Positions 46,567-58,044 of a DNA stretch of 64,000 nucleotides are shown here, in pieces (the stretch's first letter is position 1; each line of letters opens with the position of its first letter). The stretch covers positions 7,212,001 through 7,276,000 of the forward strand of contig NC_092590.1 in the NCBI RefSeq assembly GCF_047663525.1, given 5' to 3'. Under the pieces are notes generated by a model. The model did not search any database. It was not told where the DNA came from and saw only the letters and a program-made list of their open reading frames with translations. Source of the stretch: Anas platyrhynchos. Taxonomy: Eukaryota; Chordata; Aves; Anseriformes; Anatidae. Both the position numbers and the translations under genes were made by a program.

Positions 46567-48337
46567 AAGTATTACCAGAAAATCTCAGTCTGGACTCAAA
46601 AAAAAATATGGTGGATTAGTAGAGATTAAGACTACAAAAAGTTATTTTCTCCCACTATTCAATCACATTCGGGGGCAGCTCTAATTCTGCATTTCCTTGT
46701 GTTTGCTATTCTTTTAAAAGCTTCCAGCGAAAACTGAGATTTGATTCTCTTGACAGCAAAATGTCCATGACTGTAAAAGAAAGGCTATTTTTCTAGGCCG
46801 TGATGGAGATAAACATCGCACAGCCCTTCTTTTCCTCTTCCCTTCCTCAGGCTCTGTTTCAGCTCCTTACGCTGTGATAAATGGCCCTTAGATCCAGGAT
46901 CCTGCTGTATCGCAAGCGCAGCTTCCTTAAGTATAACATCATGCTCTCTGTACCAGCATGCTGCTAGCGCCTAGTGTGGAGCGCATACCTCCATCCTGCC
47001 TGCGGACGGCCTCCTGAAATGCAGCGAGGCTGTGGTTGTAGTCTGTTAGCTGCACAATTCAGATCTGAAGAATAAAAATTGATCGCTATTCGGGTAAAGC
47101 ACAGAGCCTCCATCATCACCAAACGTAACTTCAGTGCTGATACTTTCTTCTAATAGTGATAACATTGCTCTAATGCCGTATTTTACACAGCATAGGGGGT
47201 AGCTATGTTAATGTGCCCACGCACATGTGGACCTTTTCAACTCCAGCCCTTCAAATTTTATCACACGGCTGCTGCTCCACAGAGAGAAGGCTCTGCTTCA
47301 GCTGACTGAATGGCAGGTTTATGGCTTTTAAAGGCTGCGTCCAAAACACGCTGAAGCAAACACATTCAGAAATTCTGTATTCAGTGACTCTGCTCAGTAA
47401 ATGAAACAAAGAGCCAGCTTCTGCACTCCCCCAGATGCACAAAGTTTTTAATTCTGGAGATGCAGAGAGACCACATCCCCACATTTTGTCCTGACACAGA
47501 GGCAAGGCGTAGCCAAGGCAGACAGCAAGACCTGGGAGCAAAGAGGTACTTGGGGTCAGGCTGCATAAACACGGTCAGTATTAAATCTGTATTATTTGCT
47601 TACGCCTCGGTGCCTCGGGTCTCTGAGAACCTCACTGTGCTAGGCACCATACAAGTCCAGAACAAACTTACCCAGATATAGACTTTGAATAAGGCAAGCA
47701 TTGAATCGTGACAGATTTAGAACATGTCCGCTAAAGACAGCATTAAAAATATTTTAAAATCCTGTTTTTTGGAGCAATACCACCCCCACCCGCTTCAGAG
47801 GGGAGACCTTGTCAGGCACTAAATAAATGTTTACAGAAAAGTGTTTATGACTCAACATTAAATAATGATTTAAGGTGAAAATGTTGACAGACCCTGAGTG
47901 CTAGCGATACATCTAAAAATCTCGATGCATCTGGGAATTGATTTCCTTTTACAACCTATGATAAAAAGAGAATAGCTCTATGCATGTTTTGAAGTAAAGG
48001 CACAAAACTTCACAGCAAGTGCCAACCAAAATGATCTGCAATCCCTGAAAACAAGGTTCTCTACTGGAAACAGGGACAAAAACTCTACTGTCGATGTTTC
48101 AGCAGGAAAAACAACACAGAAAAACATCTCTGCATGTTGCATAAATACCTTTTTTCATTCATAACTCATTGTTTCAGAAATCAGGAGTGTTAACTAGAAC
48201 TGGCTTTTCATTTCTCCATTCCCCTTGTCGTTTTATCTTAAAATGTCTATTTGCTTCAGAAAAGCCTTCTTAATTTTGACCCACTGGTGGCCCAGCTAAG
48301 CACTGAGCTAATATTGACTAATATTTCAAAATAAATT

Positions 48338-48352
48338 GCTCCCTCTAGTGAG
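48338..48352 (-). promoter_or_regulatory. CTCF-like motif between the two genes
   Basis: GCTCCCTCTAGTGAG fits the reverse-complement CTCF core with two departures. It lies between the convergent PITX2 and ENPEP ends, where an insulator would make sense. A single motif by eye is weak. Confidence 0.25.
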
Positions 48353-51339
48353 ACCGCCGTAGTACTGATGCCTGGCAGACGTGGCGGGGGGCGGCCTGGG
48401 TGAGCTCCTCCGTGCTGCTCCAGCAAGCCCTCAGCCCCTCGCTTGGTTTTTGCTCCAGACAAGCTTACAAGGAGCCTTCCCCGAGCAAGGACTGCTCAAT
48501 AAGGCCTTCTGCATTTAAGATAAAATTATTTACAAAGGCTTATGCCTCCTACACTGTTAAAACCTTCCCTAAAAGAGCAGGCCAATTAACCAGCAGGCCT
48601 TTGGAGAGCCACACGAGCTCGCCGAATGCTGAAGTTTTTGCTGTGGATGAGTTTCATACAAACAACACTGCCAGCACCCTCTCCTTCTCCTCTTTCAGCT
48701 CTGGGCTATTTAGATAAAGAAAATCCAGTTAAAAGTTGACCTGGCTCCAAATATGAGCTGAGTTCTTCAGGACACCTCCCTACACCCAGTGGCTTTCAAA
48801 GTAAAAAATATTAACTTTGCAGGGTCTTCAAAAGACCCCTGAAGCAAAAAGACATGGAAAGGAAACAAAGTTAGCTCTCCTTTTGGTACCTGTCGAGAAG
48901 GTGCCACCAGATGAGGCCCGCTGCCACGAGTGGCAAGGCCAAAACTCTGCCATGCTCCCAGGGAGGGGCTTTTTCTTTAAAAGAGTAAAAATTCAACCTC
49001 TGTGCAGCACAACTGTAATAAAGCAAGGATTTGGAGAAGGCCACAGGCCCTCCCAGGACCACATCAGGGAAAGGCCACCTGGTGGGAGAGGCAGGCCTGA
49101 GGGATATGGGAGGGCGGACATGTTAGAGTGCTGGCAGCCGCGTGCTTCATGCTTGCTTTTCTGACAGGGCAAACTCGACGCCCCTCCTTTAGGATGAGTT
49201 GTTCAGCACAACTCATCTCCAACATCCCTCCTGGCTGTTGAGCAGAGCGAGGGGCCCTTCTCCTTCAGTGCCCCGAGGCACCATGGCGAGGCCCTGCCAG
49301 CTGCCTGGCGCTGCTGGCAATGGGTGAATGATGGCTGGGGGCTCTTCCCCCTGCGGGTCCTGGTCTCCCAGCCTCTCTCTTGCTCTTCACCCTCCCCTTT
49401 ATGACAGCACAGAAGTCTCACACAGTTGCCAGGGCTGCAAACAAAGTGGTGAACGTGGGTCCCGTTTCTGACAGCAAAGCTCAGCTCACCTGAACGGCTC
49501 TTCAGAGGTCAAAGCAGACTCATACTTGTGGGAGAACAGCCATGGACAGTGATGGTTGAGCTGTTCTTCTGTAAATGACATAATGACTTAAAGGCAGGTG
49601 GTAAGGTTTGTTAAATAAATATTTCTTAACTTCTTTTCAGCGAGGAATGAAAGAACATATCAATCTTAAAAGCAATGGATTAAAAAAGACAAACACAAAC
49701 CTGTTTTGGAAATACTGAGCTCAGACTGAAAGCGCTTTGTTGCGGGCTACTGGCAGCTGGGCGGCGTGGTCCTGGACAGGAGATGTCCTCTGGGGGAGGA
49801 TGCGGCTCCTCAGCCCAGGCTCTGCCACGCCACAGGCTGTTCCTGCAAGCAGCACGGCTCCTGCTGCAGCCCCATCATGTTTTGCTGAGTGCAGTGGGTT
49901 ATCCAGTCACAGCATTGGCAGGTGCTTTTTTTCCAAAGCCCCCTGAAACACACACACGTGTATGTTCGTAAAGAAAGTCAAGCTTGCAAGGAGATGTAAT
50001 ATCTTTTTAAGAAATCAGGTGATGTAAGTGGAAAGAGCTAACAAATACCTGGCACAGAATGGTCTGAGTTTATGTGCATTTCTGATCACTGCAAATAACA
50101 CCTGCCTGTTTTTGCTAAAAAACTTTCTTTGGCTGAAAACAACTCCTTGAGGTAAAAACCATCACTCTCAAGCTCGATTTGCCTGTTAAGCACAGGCGTG
50201 CAAGCCAGTTCTTTACAACTGTCAGGTTCTGAGTGTTTGGCTTCTTGGTCCTTTATAGTAGTGCCCTGCATTTTTTGGAACATGCATTTCCAGCAGTTTC
50301 TAAGGAATTGAATGGCTAAACAAAATTTTCAAAAGCAACATAGAACCTTATCTTATAGGCATTTTATTTTTTGTTGTTTATTCGTTTGACTCGTATGATT
50401 ACAAATTTTAGCTTAACGATTGTCATTTATTCTAGGTTAAGTAGTCTTACGTGGTGTTACTTGGAAGTGCCTGCATAAATGACTGGTGTTATTCCTAAGA
50501 TCCTTAAGACAGCTTTATTTTCTTAAGGTGTATTTCCAACAGTTAAGCACGCTGTCTTAAAGCAACTATAATTAAATGCAATGACTGCTTACCGTCACTA
50601 GAGGATGCTCTTAATACACTGTGGAGAAATAAGAATAGGAAAATCTTTTTCACTGCATGTTCTCGTCTTCGACCAAGGAGTATGTTTTTTGTTGTTGTTG
50701 TTTTCCTTTTCCAAGGGGAAGAAAGTTCATTTCTATCTCCATGATGCTTCTGCATGAATATCCTATTTATTTCCATCCTTTTAACCATAAAATCATTCTA
50801 GCTATTACAACCCTGTGAGATTAGGAAATGCACAGACAAACCACATTTCCCAGATCACCATATTCATTTTTTTTTTCTGGTGCACACAGAAAATAGATTA
50901 TAATTTTCGAGTTACCTGTTAAGATGTATTTGAGCAATAGCTCTTAATTATAGTAGTAAATATTTTAATATTTTACCTTTACTTTACTTTTTACTACATT
51001 TACTTTTTACTTTACTACAAGTTTATGTTTTACTTTGATATATGTTTTTGGGGGGCAATACCTTTCCCATAGCAAAATGCTATTATTTTTCTAATATGTT
51101 TTCTGGTGCTTACTCTTTCTGTCCTAATCTTCCCCATCTGATTTGTCTTTGATGGGTTGCATTCATCTCCTATGTAAGGCGCTACATCTCAAACAATTTT
51201 AAAAATACTTCAGTATTTTGCCAAGAACTCTTCAATAACTTGTGCAGAGCTGTTAATGTTGAAAATAGGCATGTTTAAACAAACAACACCCAGGATAGGA
51301 CGTGTGTCACCAGGACATGTCTATCAAACTACTTTGGCA

Positions 51340-52000
51340 ACTTAAATGCCTCTCCGATCCCCTGTCCTGCACATTGTTTCTGTGTTCACTTGGACAGCCC
51401 AGAAGGTACTCCAGAAATGTTTGGGTTTTAATTTTTTCCCGAGTGGAATCACCCGTCCATCAGATCAGAATAAGCAGATTGTTTTGGACTGATGTTGTGT
51501 TCTCCAGCCTTTCCAAATGCACAGATGACCAAACACTTCTCTCTTTGCTCTCTTCCATTGTAATCATGCCCGTACAGATGCGGCCGTGGGGAGCAGTCTG
51601 TCTGATGTGCGGAGCAATCGGAGCAGGAGGCACCAGCTCTGCTCTGGAAGCTGTATCGGCTTGTTAGCATAGCGTGCTCACATGAACAACGTCCTTCATC
51701 CTAGCCCTGACTTTTCCGGCCAGGCTGCTCCGATGCCAACTACGACATGCTGTTTGGCTGCCTACCTGATTTCCCTCTCCTGCAATCTGATCTTTGCCGG
51801 GGCTGACCTTCCCCTAGGTTGTGTTGTTCCAATGCAAATTGCGTGTTGTTGGCTCTGCTGGCTGTTCCGTGTTTGTAATAAAGCAGTGACTGACTCAGTG
51901 TTGATGAAAACCTGCCCCTGCTTGCATCGGCCTTTCTCAAATTGCGCAATTGTGCGCTTCTGTTCTGTGGCTAGGCCGATACCTGAGGGTGTAGTTTGCT
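51340..52000 (-). mobile_element. Decayed Ty3/gypsy-type RNase H and integrase remnant
   Basis: Read on the minus strand with frameshifts. RNase H-like words come first: QKRTIAQFEKG (about 51,959-51,927) where gypsy elements have the RYSxxExE motif, then VFINTESVTALL (51,911-51,876) in place of the VxTDHxSLxxL stretch, then RGRSAPAK (about 51,815-51,792). Integrase-like words follow: a zinc-finger-like CRSWHRSSLAG (from 51,747), MKDVVHVSTLC (51,699-51,667), LVICAFGKAGEH (51,532-51,497) and NNVQDRGSERHL (51,378-51,343), which resembles the conserved HPQxxGxxER end of the core. The order RNase H then integrase is that of Ty3/gypsy pol. Stops, frame changes and deletions make it non-functional, and several acidic catalytic residues are absent. 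LTRs were not found. Confidence 0.5.
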
Positions 52001-54479
52001 CTGGTTCACCTCCCAGTTTGTGTTGGTTCACTTTCCTGCCTGGAGCTTGTCTTTCCTCCCTTGCAGTCTGGCCGGGAAGCTCGGCAGCCCGCGTGTGAAG
52101 CCAGCAGTCATGTTATTTTGGGGCACTCGCTAGGGGAGCACATTTTTGTTTGTTTGTTTTTCTCCTGAACTAGGGAGGAGGGGAGTGAGCCTGTGCGGCT
52201 TGAATGGAGCTTTGTTTTGGGCAGGGGAAACGAAAAGCTGAAATCTTGCCTGGCCTGACACAGAACTGTGCCCTTCCACAGGGCTCAGCCTTTTGCTTTG
52301 GGGTCCGTGAAGTGGTAAAGTACAAGAGGGGCTGCCTTTACCAGAGTGCCAGAGCAGAGGAACGCCCCTTACGTGCAGCGGTCGGAGACCTTGTGCAGGA
52401 GGTGGACGACTTGGTGAATTATTGTGTCTGCTGGAGAGAATTTCAAACCGCATGCCTTCCCTTTCGGGCTGTTGCTCAAACCGCTGTGCTCTACAACTTC
52501 GATCCTACACGTTTGTATTTGCGTAGGGCCTATTAATGCAGGTCTGAGCTTACTAGCAGTCTCTGTTGAGGACATCCATCTTTACTTAAAGTAATAATAA
52601 AATGTAGCAGTCTGGCATTCCTGTGTTTTCAGATGCTCATGTGAAGGACCAAACTAGAAAGCTACGCATTTGCTTTTAGTCCTGGCTATTATTTAAGTAC
52701 CATGTGGGAATTTGAAAGACCAGGCCTGGGATATTGTCATGTGGAAGAATTCTTCTGCATTTCTGTGGAGGAGATGGAACCGAGCCTTGAGCTGCTTGCT
52801 TTCTTTGTAAGTGCTCCAGCCTAAGAAAAAGGGAGCTGATGACTTTTCATCAGTGATTTTGTAGCTTCAGGTCCACAGTGTTTTCTCCATCTGAGCTTGC
52901 TTAACGAACCTGGGTGGGCCGTAATTTCAGTTTGCTGAAAGAGAGCATTTGCTAAAATAAATGAATCAAATCTGGTTTTGGCTGCCCACCAGACACCTGC
53001 AAAATCTGCCTCCTAGACTGCCACAGCAACTATTTTGGCTCATAAGAACATGACCTACGGCATTAACAACTTTTTGCCATAACATCCTGCAACTTTTTCT
53101 CTGGCTATAGGTACAGTGACTATCCTCTGAAGAGTGTCCTGCAGCTGTTTTGTTTTGGGCTCCCTCTTTGCAAAGGACATGAAAATACCCTGAAGTTGCA
53201 GACCTGCTACAGGTGTGAGATCTGTAGCTCTGTGATATGCAGTTCCTGGCTGGATTGGCTTCTTCACCAAGCTGTTTGAATGAATTTGACAACAGACAAT
53301 GCAGAATGGGAAAGCTGCTGTGGCAGGACCTCATGATATGCAACTGGTCTTGCACTCCCTGGAAGAAAATATATCTGTGACTAGACTCTTGTCCACTGCA
53401 AGTTGTTTAAAAAAAATTCAAGGTGCTGGAAAGGATATTTAGAAGTCACCTGGGCATTTCATCCATCTCCAAAGAAAAGCTAGCATTGATAATTTAAGCT
53501 AAAACAAAGGTTGTACAGTAGATATCACACATACAACTCCACCATCTACTTAAAATTAATGTTTAATTCGTATTAAAATTAAGAATCTTGTATCCCCAGC
53601 CTCCCTTTTGTGGAGTTAGACTCCAGTGCTCTCTCATGCCTGGATCTCTTCCTTTCCCTGTCTGCCTGCTTCTTGAAACCACCTGTACACATTGCTTCAG
53701 CATCATTAAACCACCAGCAAACAGACAGAAATCCCTGAACATCAGTGTGTGAAGAACAGGGGGTTGATATTGAAAAGATTTCTGTGTGTGAGAGATTACT
53801 GAAGCAGCTAGTGAGTGCTACTTAAGAGCAGGGTCTCTCAGACACTGTGCCATGGTCTTGTTTCTCAGGATTTGTTCTGCACTCACAGCTCTTTAGAATA
53901 TACTCTGTGAAGCCAGAACCTCTCAGATTTATCTGAACCTAATACAATTCAGGTGCTTTGATAAATAGATTTTTTTTTTTTTCCAGAATGTACCTTGGAA
54001 ATGCTCAGACACCTGAGCCGCCGTATGAGTCACTGCGGTACCTGTGAGCTGGAGAACACCATAGTCTCATCTAGCTGTCTGTTCCTGTACCAGTTTTCCA
54101 CATACAGGCATACATTTAGGTGCTGTAAATGTGGGTGTGAAGTTGGAACACCTCCAGGTCAACTGCCTAAACACTAGGGAAAGCAAACACAGCCTTGTTT
54201 GACTAACTTTCATAATTGGATATGTATAACAACACAAGATGAAGTCTTAACCTGACAGCAGAGTATTGCTGCTGATAGCAATGGGATGAGGCTCTGTGCT
54301 TCTGATCCCACTTGGCTGGGCTCTCCCGTGCCCTCTACAAGCTACTTTTCGCCTTGAGTCCCCCAGACTGCTGGCAGATGCCATCACCCAACGTGATGGT
54401 AGCTAGGAGATGGCACTGGTCGTTGCAGGATGACTGGAGGGCTCCTTCCTAATCATGTCCTGTTTCAACAGAGAGAAAT
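52001..54479. other. Unassigned block between the two retroelement fragments
   Basis: Reverse transcriptase and RNase H are normally adjacent, so these 2.5 kb look like a later insertion or strongly decayed element sequence. On the minus strand around 52,900-53,270 there are words weakly reminiscent of a retroviral RNase H region (for example AKIVAVAV and ALFQQTEI). This is not enough to classify it. No gene is recognised. Confidence 0.35.
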
Positions 54480-55725
54480 ACCATGGGCGCATGGTGGTTT
54501 TTATGTATGCGTACTGTGTAGTGATCTTAACTGCTGTTTTAGAAACTGACTCAGCTGGGGAGTTGTAGAGCCCTTGGCATTTGTTTTCTTCTGTGCAGCA
54601 ATGCGATGTTTTCGGTCCTTTCTTTACCTGAATCAGCAAGATAAAGCATTTTCATGTGCCTCTCAAATGTACAGCCTCGCGGGGCACACAGGCTCAGGCT
54701 CAATAGGACACACAGCTGTGGCTGATACGAAAAAGATTTGTAGGGCTGGTGTAAGGCAACACTACAACAGTCACAAGCGGCCCCTCGTTAAGTCCACCAC
54801 ACCGCACTTTGGTTACTCAAAGCATTTCTTTACCTCTCTGCATGCAATAGCCTTTGCTCCGGTACAACAGCAGCAGCAGAGCCTCCAAAGCTGTGCGGGT
54901 CTGAGGGGCCAGCCAGTTCTGCACTCCCTCACTTGGCTTTATCAGTGGAAATTCCTTCCTCGCTGATCGAATGACCGAGGGAAAATTATCTCTTTTTAAA
55001 ACAGTTCACATTTCTTTGGATTCAGTTTCCAATTGGCATTCTTAAGCTTATCACAGACCATTTGTAAAGGCACTAGTTCCTGACCGAAAGATTTAGCATG
55101 TACCAGATCTGTTATCCGTCTAGGACAAACAGTCTGAGAGAGGCACATGCCATACACTACACTCTCCATGAACTGTTTAGGGTAGCAAGAGCACCGCATA
55201 ATCTAGAGACCATTATTTAAAATTGACAGAACCTTTATCGTGCTATAAAAGCAGCCTTCTTCTGGGGCTTTTGGGTTTACTTCCACGTTCACCTACCTAC
55301 TTAAGATCAGTGCAGACATCCAACAAACCTTTCTGTAACATCAGAAGCACCCAAGCACTGGCCAAATGGCTCTCTGATCAAGTACCACTCAGGCACAAAA
55401 GCTGCACGTGGTCCTCCTGTCTTCCTGAGTGGGGCAGGACTGCAATGACAGGAGGCAATCGCTTGGTTCACTACTTTAAATCCTTCTCTCCTCCATGCAC
55501 GCAGGGTCATGCGCCCAGTTCTTGCTCAGGCTTGTGCTCGGCTTCCTGCTCTCTCTTTGCCTTAGTGGTATTTTTCTGTTGTCTCTCTCTGATTGACCTT
55601 TTTGATTTTTTCTGCAACAGCGATGCACGGTACTACCGATATGTGCCTTGTCTTGCATAGTGCTGTGTCTGTGGGTTTGGGATGAAGGCTGGTTTTGTTA
55701 GAGCTTTCCAGCACCGCAGCAAATC
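54480..55725 (-). mobile_element. Decayed Ty3/gypsy-type reverse transcriptase remnant
   Basis: Read on the minus strand across several frame changes and stops, the conserved RT blocks appear in the correct order. TSLHPKPTDT (55,693-55,664) precedes the fingers. SPAPLRKTGG (from 55,441) matches the SPxxLVxKxDG block, and TDLK (55,311-55,300) the LDLKSGY block. VNVEVNPKAPEE (55,292-55,257) matches the QxxVxPEDxxKTAF block. LVHAKSF (about 55,106-55,086) and KLNPKKCELF (55,028-54,999) follow the palm. GVQNWLAPQTR (54,927-54,895) then matches the thumb block, and CCTEENKCQ (about 54,597-54,571) a further connection word. The catalytic YxDD box reads RRIT here, so activity is lost. KLNPKKCELF is very characteristic of the Ty3/gypsy family. 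No LTR, gag or protease was recognised. Confidence 0.6.
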
Positions 55726-57640
55726 TTTGTGCCTTCTTGTGCTTTCCCTGATGAGAGCCTACCCCTGTAGCTAACAAGGAAGGCAAGTTTGAGCCCACTC
55801 CATGGTAGCAGCACCTACATATAACAAAGGTTAGAAATCTCTTAAGGTAACTGCTTAATCTTAGCCCAGCCACACGTTTCTTCCTACAGCAAACTGAGGC
55901 AGAAGCATAGGCACAGTTAAAGAATCAGTTCTTTCTGCCAGATTTCAGTGTCTGCTCTTAAAGGGAAAACTGCTGAGCTGGCTGCTTGAGCATCCTTGTG
56001 TCAGTTCTGCCTTGTTCCACATGGCGGTCAGCAGGAGTTAAACACCTACCACTAAAACAGGCAGCACCTGCAGCCCAAGCAAAATTCTGTGGGCTGACCG
56101 TACGTACTACAGCCCTACAACAACACCCTGACAACATTACAGCGTGGGGTGACCAAACCTTGACACCAAGAGAGGTGTCACTCGCTTTTTGGGCTTCCAA
56201 TTCACTCACTGAAAATGGAGGATGATGGAGGCGAACCCATACATCTCCTCCCGAGCAGGCAGCTGAATGAGGCCAGCCCCACGGGCTGACCTGCTGGTAG
56301 TTTTGCTTCACTCTCGCTGTCCTCTGTGTATCAATCTGAAAATAAGAAAACCCGGCAGAAATTGCTTGGCCCTTTGCTGCCTCCTGGCCTTGAAGAGAAG
56401 CTGGTGCCTGTAGCCAGTCGTCACCACTGTTAGTCAGCATCCTGTCATGTTTTGTTTGTGGGAGGCAAGTGGCTGCTGACATTTTCCTTTGACAGGACGG
56501 CTGACTTGGTCACCAGATCAGTCTGGGCTTGTTGCAGCTGTTTGGGTATCTAGGGAGAGGCCCAAAACTGTACCAGCCCTGAATCTCCTGGGGGAGTAGG
56601 GTAAAGTGTTTGTTTCCACCTGGCACTATATGTGCTTCTCTGGAGCCCCCTGTGCAGACCAGCAGCCCAAAGGCGGGCAGAGCTTGTTCCCCAGCATTTC
56701 TGTACATCAGAGACACCTCTTCAGCATCTCCAGCTTTTCCTTTGCAGGCTAAAAGGAAGAGAAGTGCTTTTCCATGCTTCTGTCATCCCGTCTCACTGCA
56801 GTTTCCAGACAGCTGTGCCTCACCTCTCCCAGATTTACCTACGGGGAGATGCTTTGTGGTCCTGCTCCCAGGGCGTCCAGCTCCAGCTGCTTCCCTTCTG
56901 CTGCTCCTTTCCACCCAGGAGACCAGGGAGAAGGGGCTGATGCTCACGTCTGCTGCCTGTACGGTGTCAAGACGCAGCTCAGAGGGAGTAAATGTTTTCC
57001 CCTTAAAAGTCACTGAAGCTATATGTACCCCATAGCTGGGCTATGAAATGGCTGCTTTTCTGTATGCCATGCAGTTTTCCCACTTTATTAGAAAGAGACT
57101 GAGACTTTCAGGTAGATTTTCTAAATTTTATTTTTCCCTAAGAAAAGAGACAGCAAGTACCATCTGTCTTGTTTGCAGTAAAGGCTGCCGCAAGTTCTTT
57201 TGACAAGATTTAGAAATAAGGCAAAAATAACTAAGACAACCCCTTCCCCAAGCTACAGAATCCCAAATAATAACATTGAAAAAGAAGCTGATAATATCGA
57301 TCCCTCGTGTACCAGTAGTTAAACTTCAAAAATCAATGGAGATGGAAGCTTAACTGGCCTTTCTGTAGGACAAGAATGCAAAGCTAAATCCCAAATGTAG
57401 ATTTTTTTTTTAAATGAATATAAATATAGGGGGCGATTTTCAGACAAAGTTTAAATCACTGCCTAATTCCCTTTTCTCCAGAACAAAGCTCCCACAAGGT
57501 GCACATTGAAAGGAATCCCTGAGTGTGGTAGGTGTACTTCTGTATCAACCACAAAGTAGGTTTTCAGAGTGGTGTATGGAAGGCCTGAGAGACACTTGAT
57601 AAGCAAGGACCCCAATTCTGCCATCATTTCTGCCTTGAGT
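55726..57640. other. Intergenic sequence between the retroelement remnant and the ENPEP 3' end
   Basis: Mixed composition. A 174-codon frame at 55,958-56,482 (-) shows no domain that I recognise and does not resemble a gypsy protease or gag. Possible distal ENPEP polyadenylation signals (TTTATT on +) occur at 57,084-57,089 and near 57,128. Confidence 0.4.
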
Positions 57641-57882
57641 AACTTGAAATATTTGTCCTGTTTATTCAGGCAAATGAATCTCTCAAAATATAAAGCTATT
57701 CATATGCACAAGCGCTGGCAGGATCCAGGATCAGCTGCTACACAAACATTGCTCTGGCAGTGGTCTCCTGAGTGGCTGCAGAAAAAATATCAGACCTCGG
57801 TCCCCTAAGGTACCTAGGTGAGAAATCCGCATTGCTAAATATCTCCGAGGATCTGCACACCCAGAATGAGGGCCTGGTATTT
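57641..57882 (-). other. ENPEP: ENPEP 3' UTR with polyadenylation signal
   Basis: Sequence just after the ENPEP stop codon in the minus direction. TTTATT at 57,661-57,666 is AATAAA on the minus strand, about 220 bases after the stop, which would give a short 3' UTR. Longer forms using signals near 57,085 or 57,128 cannot be excluded. Confidence 0.55.
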
Positions 57883-58044
57883 TTAACTAAATCTTGAAGA
57901 GCCTTTCCATGAGTCTAGCCATCTTTCTATCTCCTCCTTGTTATCTTTCAGCCATTGAATATTAGTCTTCACCTGCTCGATTGACTGACTCCGGGATGAT
58001 TCTCCTGCCCCAGCATCAGGATATTTCTCAAAGAAATTTTCCAT
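57883..58044 (-). CDS. ENPEP: ENPEP last coding exon
   Basis: Acceptor CTCTTTTCCAG| then 53 residues from MENFFEKYPDAGAGE to the C-terminus KGSSRFS, stop TAA. The FFxKYPxAGAGE word is typical of the aminopeptidase A C-terminus. Confidence 0.93.
   Translation of the reverse strand: MENFFEKYPDAGAGESSRSQSIEQVKTNIQWLKDNKEEIERWLDSWKGSSRFS

Larger units (their letters stand above)
39181..51339. other. Intergenic sequence, no gene recognised
   Basis: No exon recognised on either strand. It contains simple repeats: GAAA-type at about 44,266-44,300, T-rich runs at 44,410-44,455 and (TG)n at 46,550-46,566. The longest frames (for example 43,031-43,516 +) lack any recognisable domain. Confidence 0.5.

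Noticed and set aside
55958..56482. 174-codon minus-strand frame upstream of the gypsy RT remnant, considered as gag or protease
   Set aside because: No D-T/S-G protease motif and no CCHC knuckle; the composition is not like gag.
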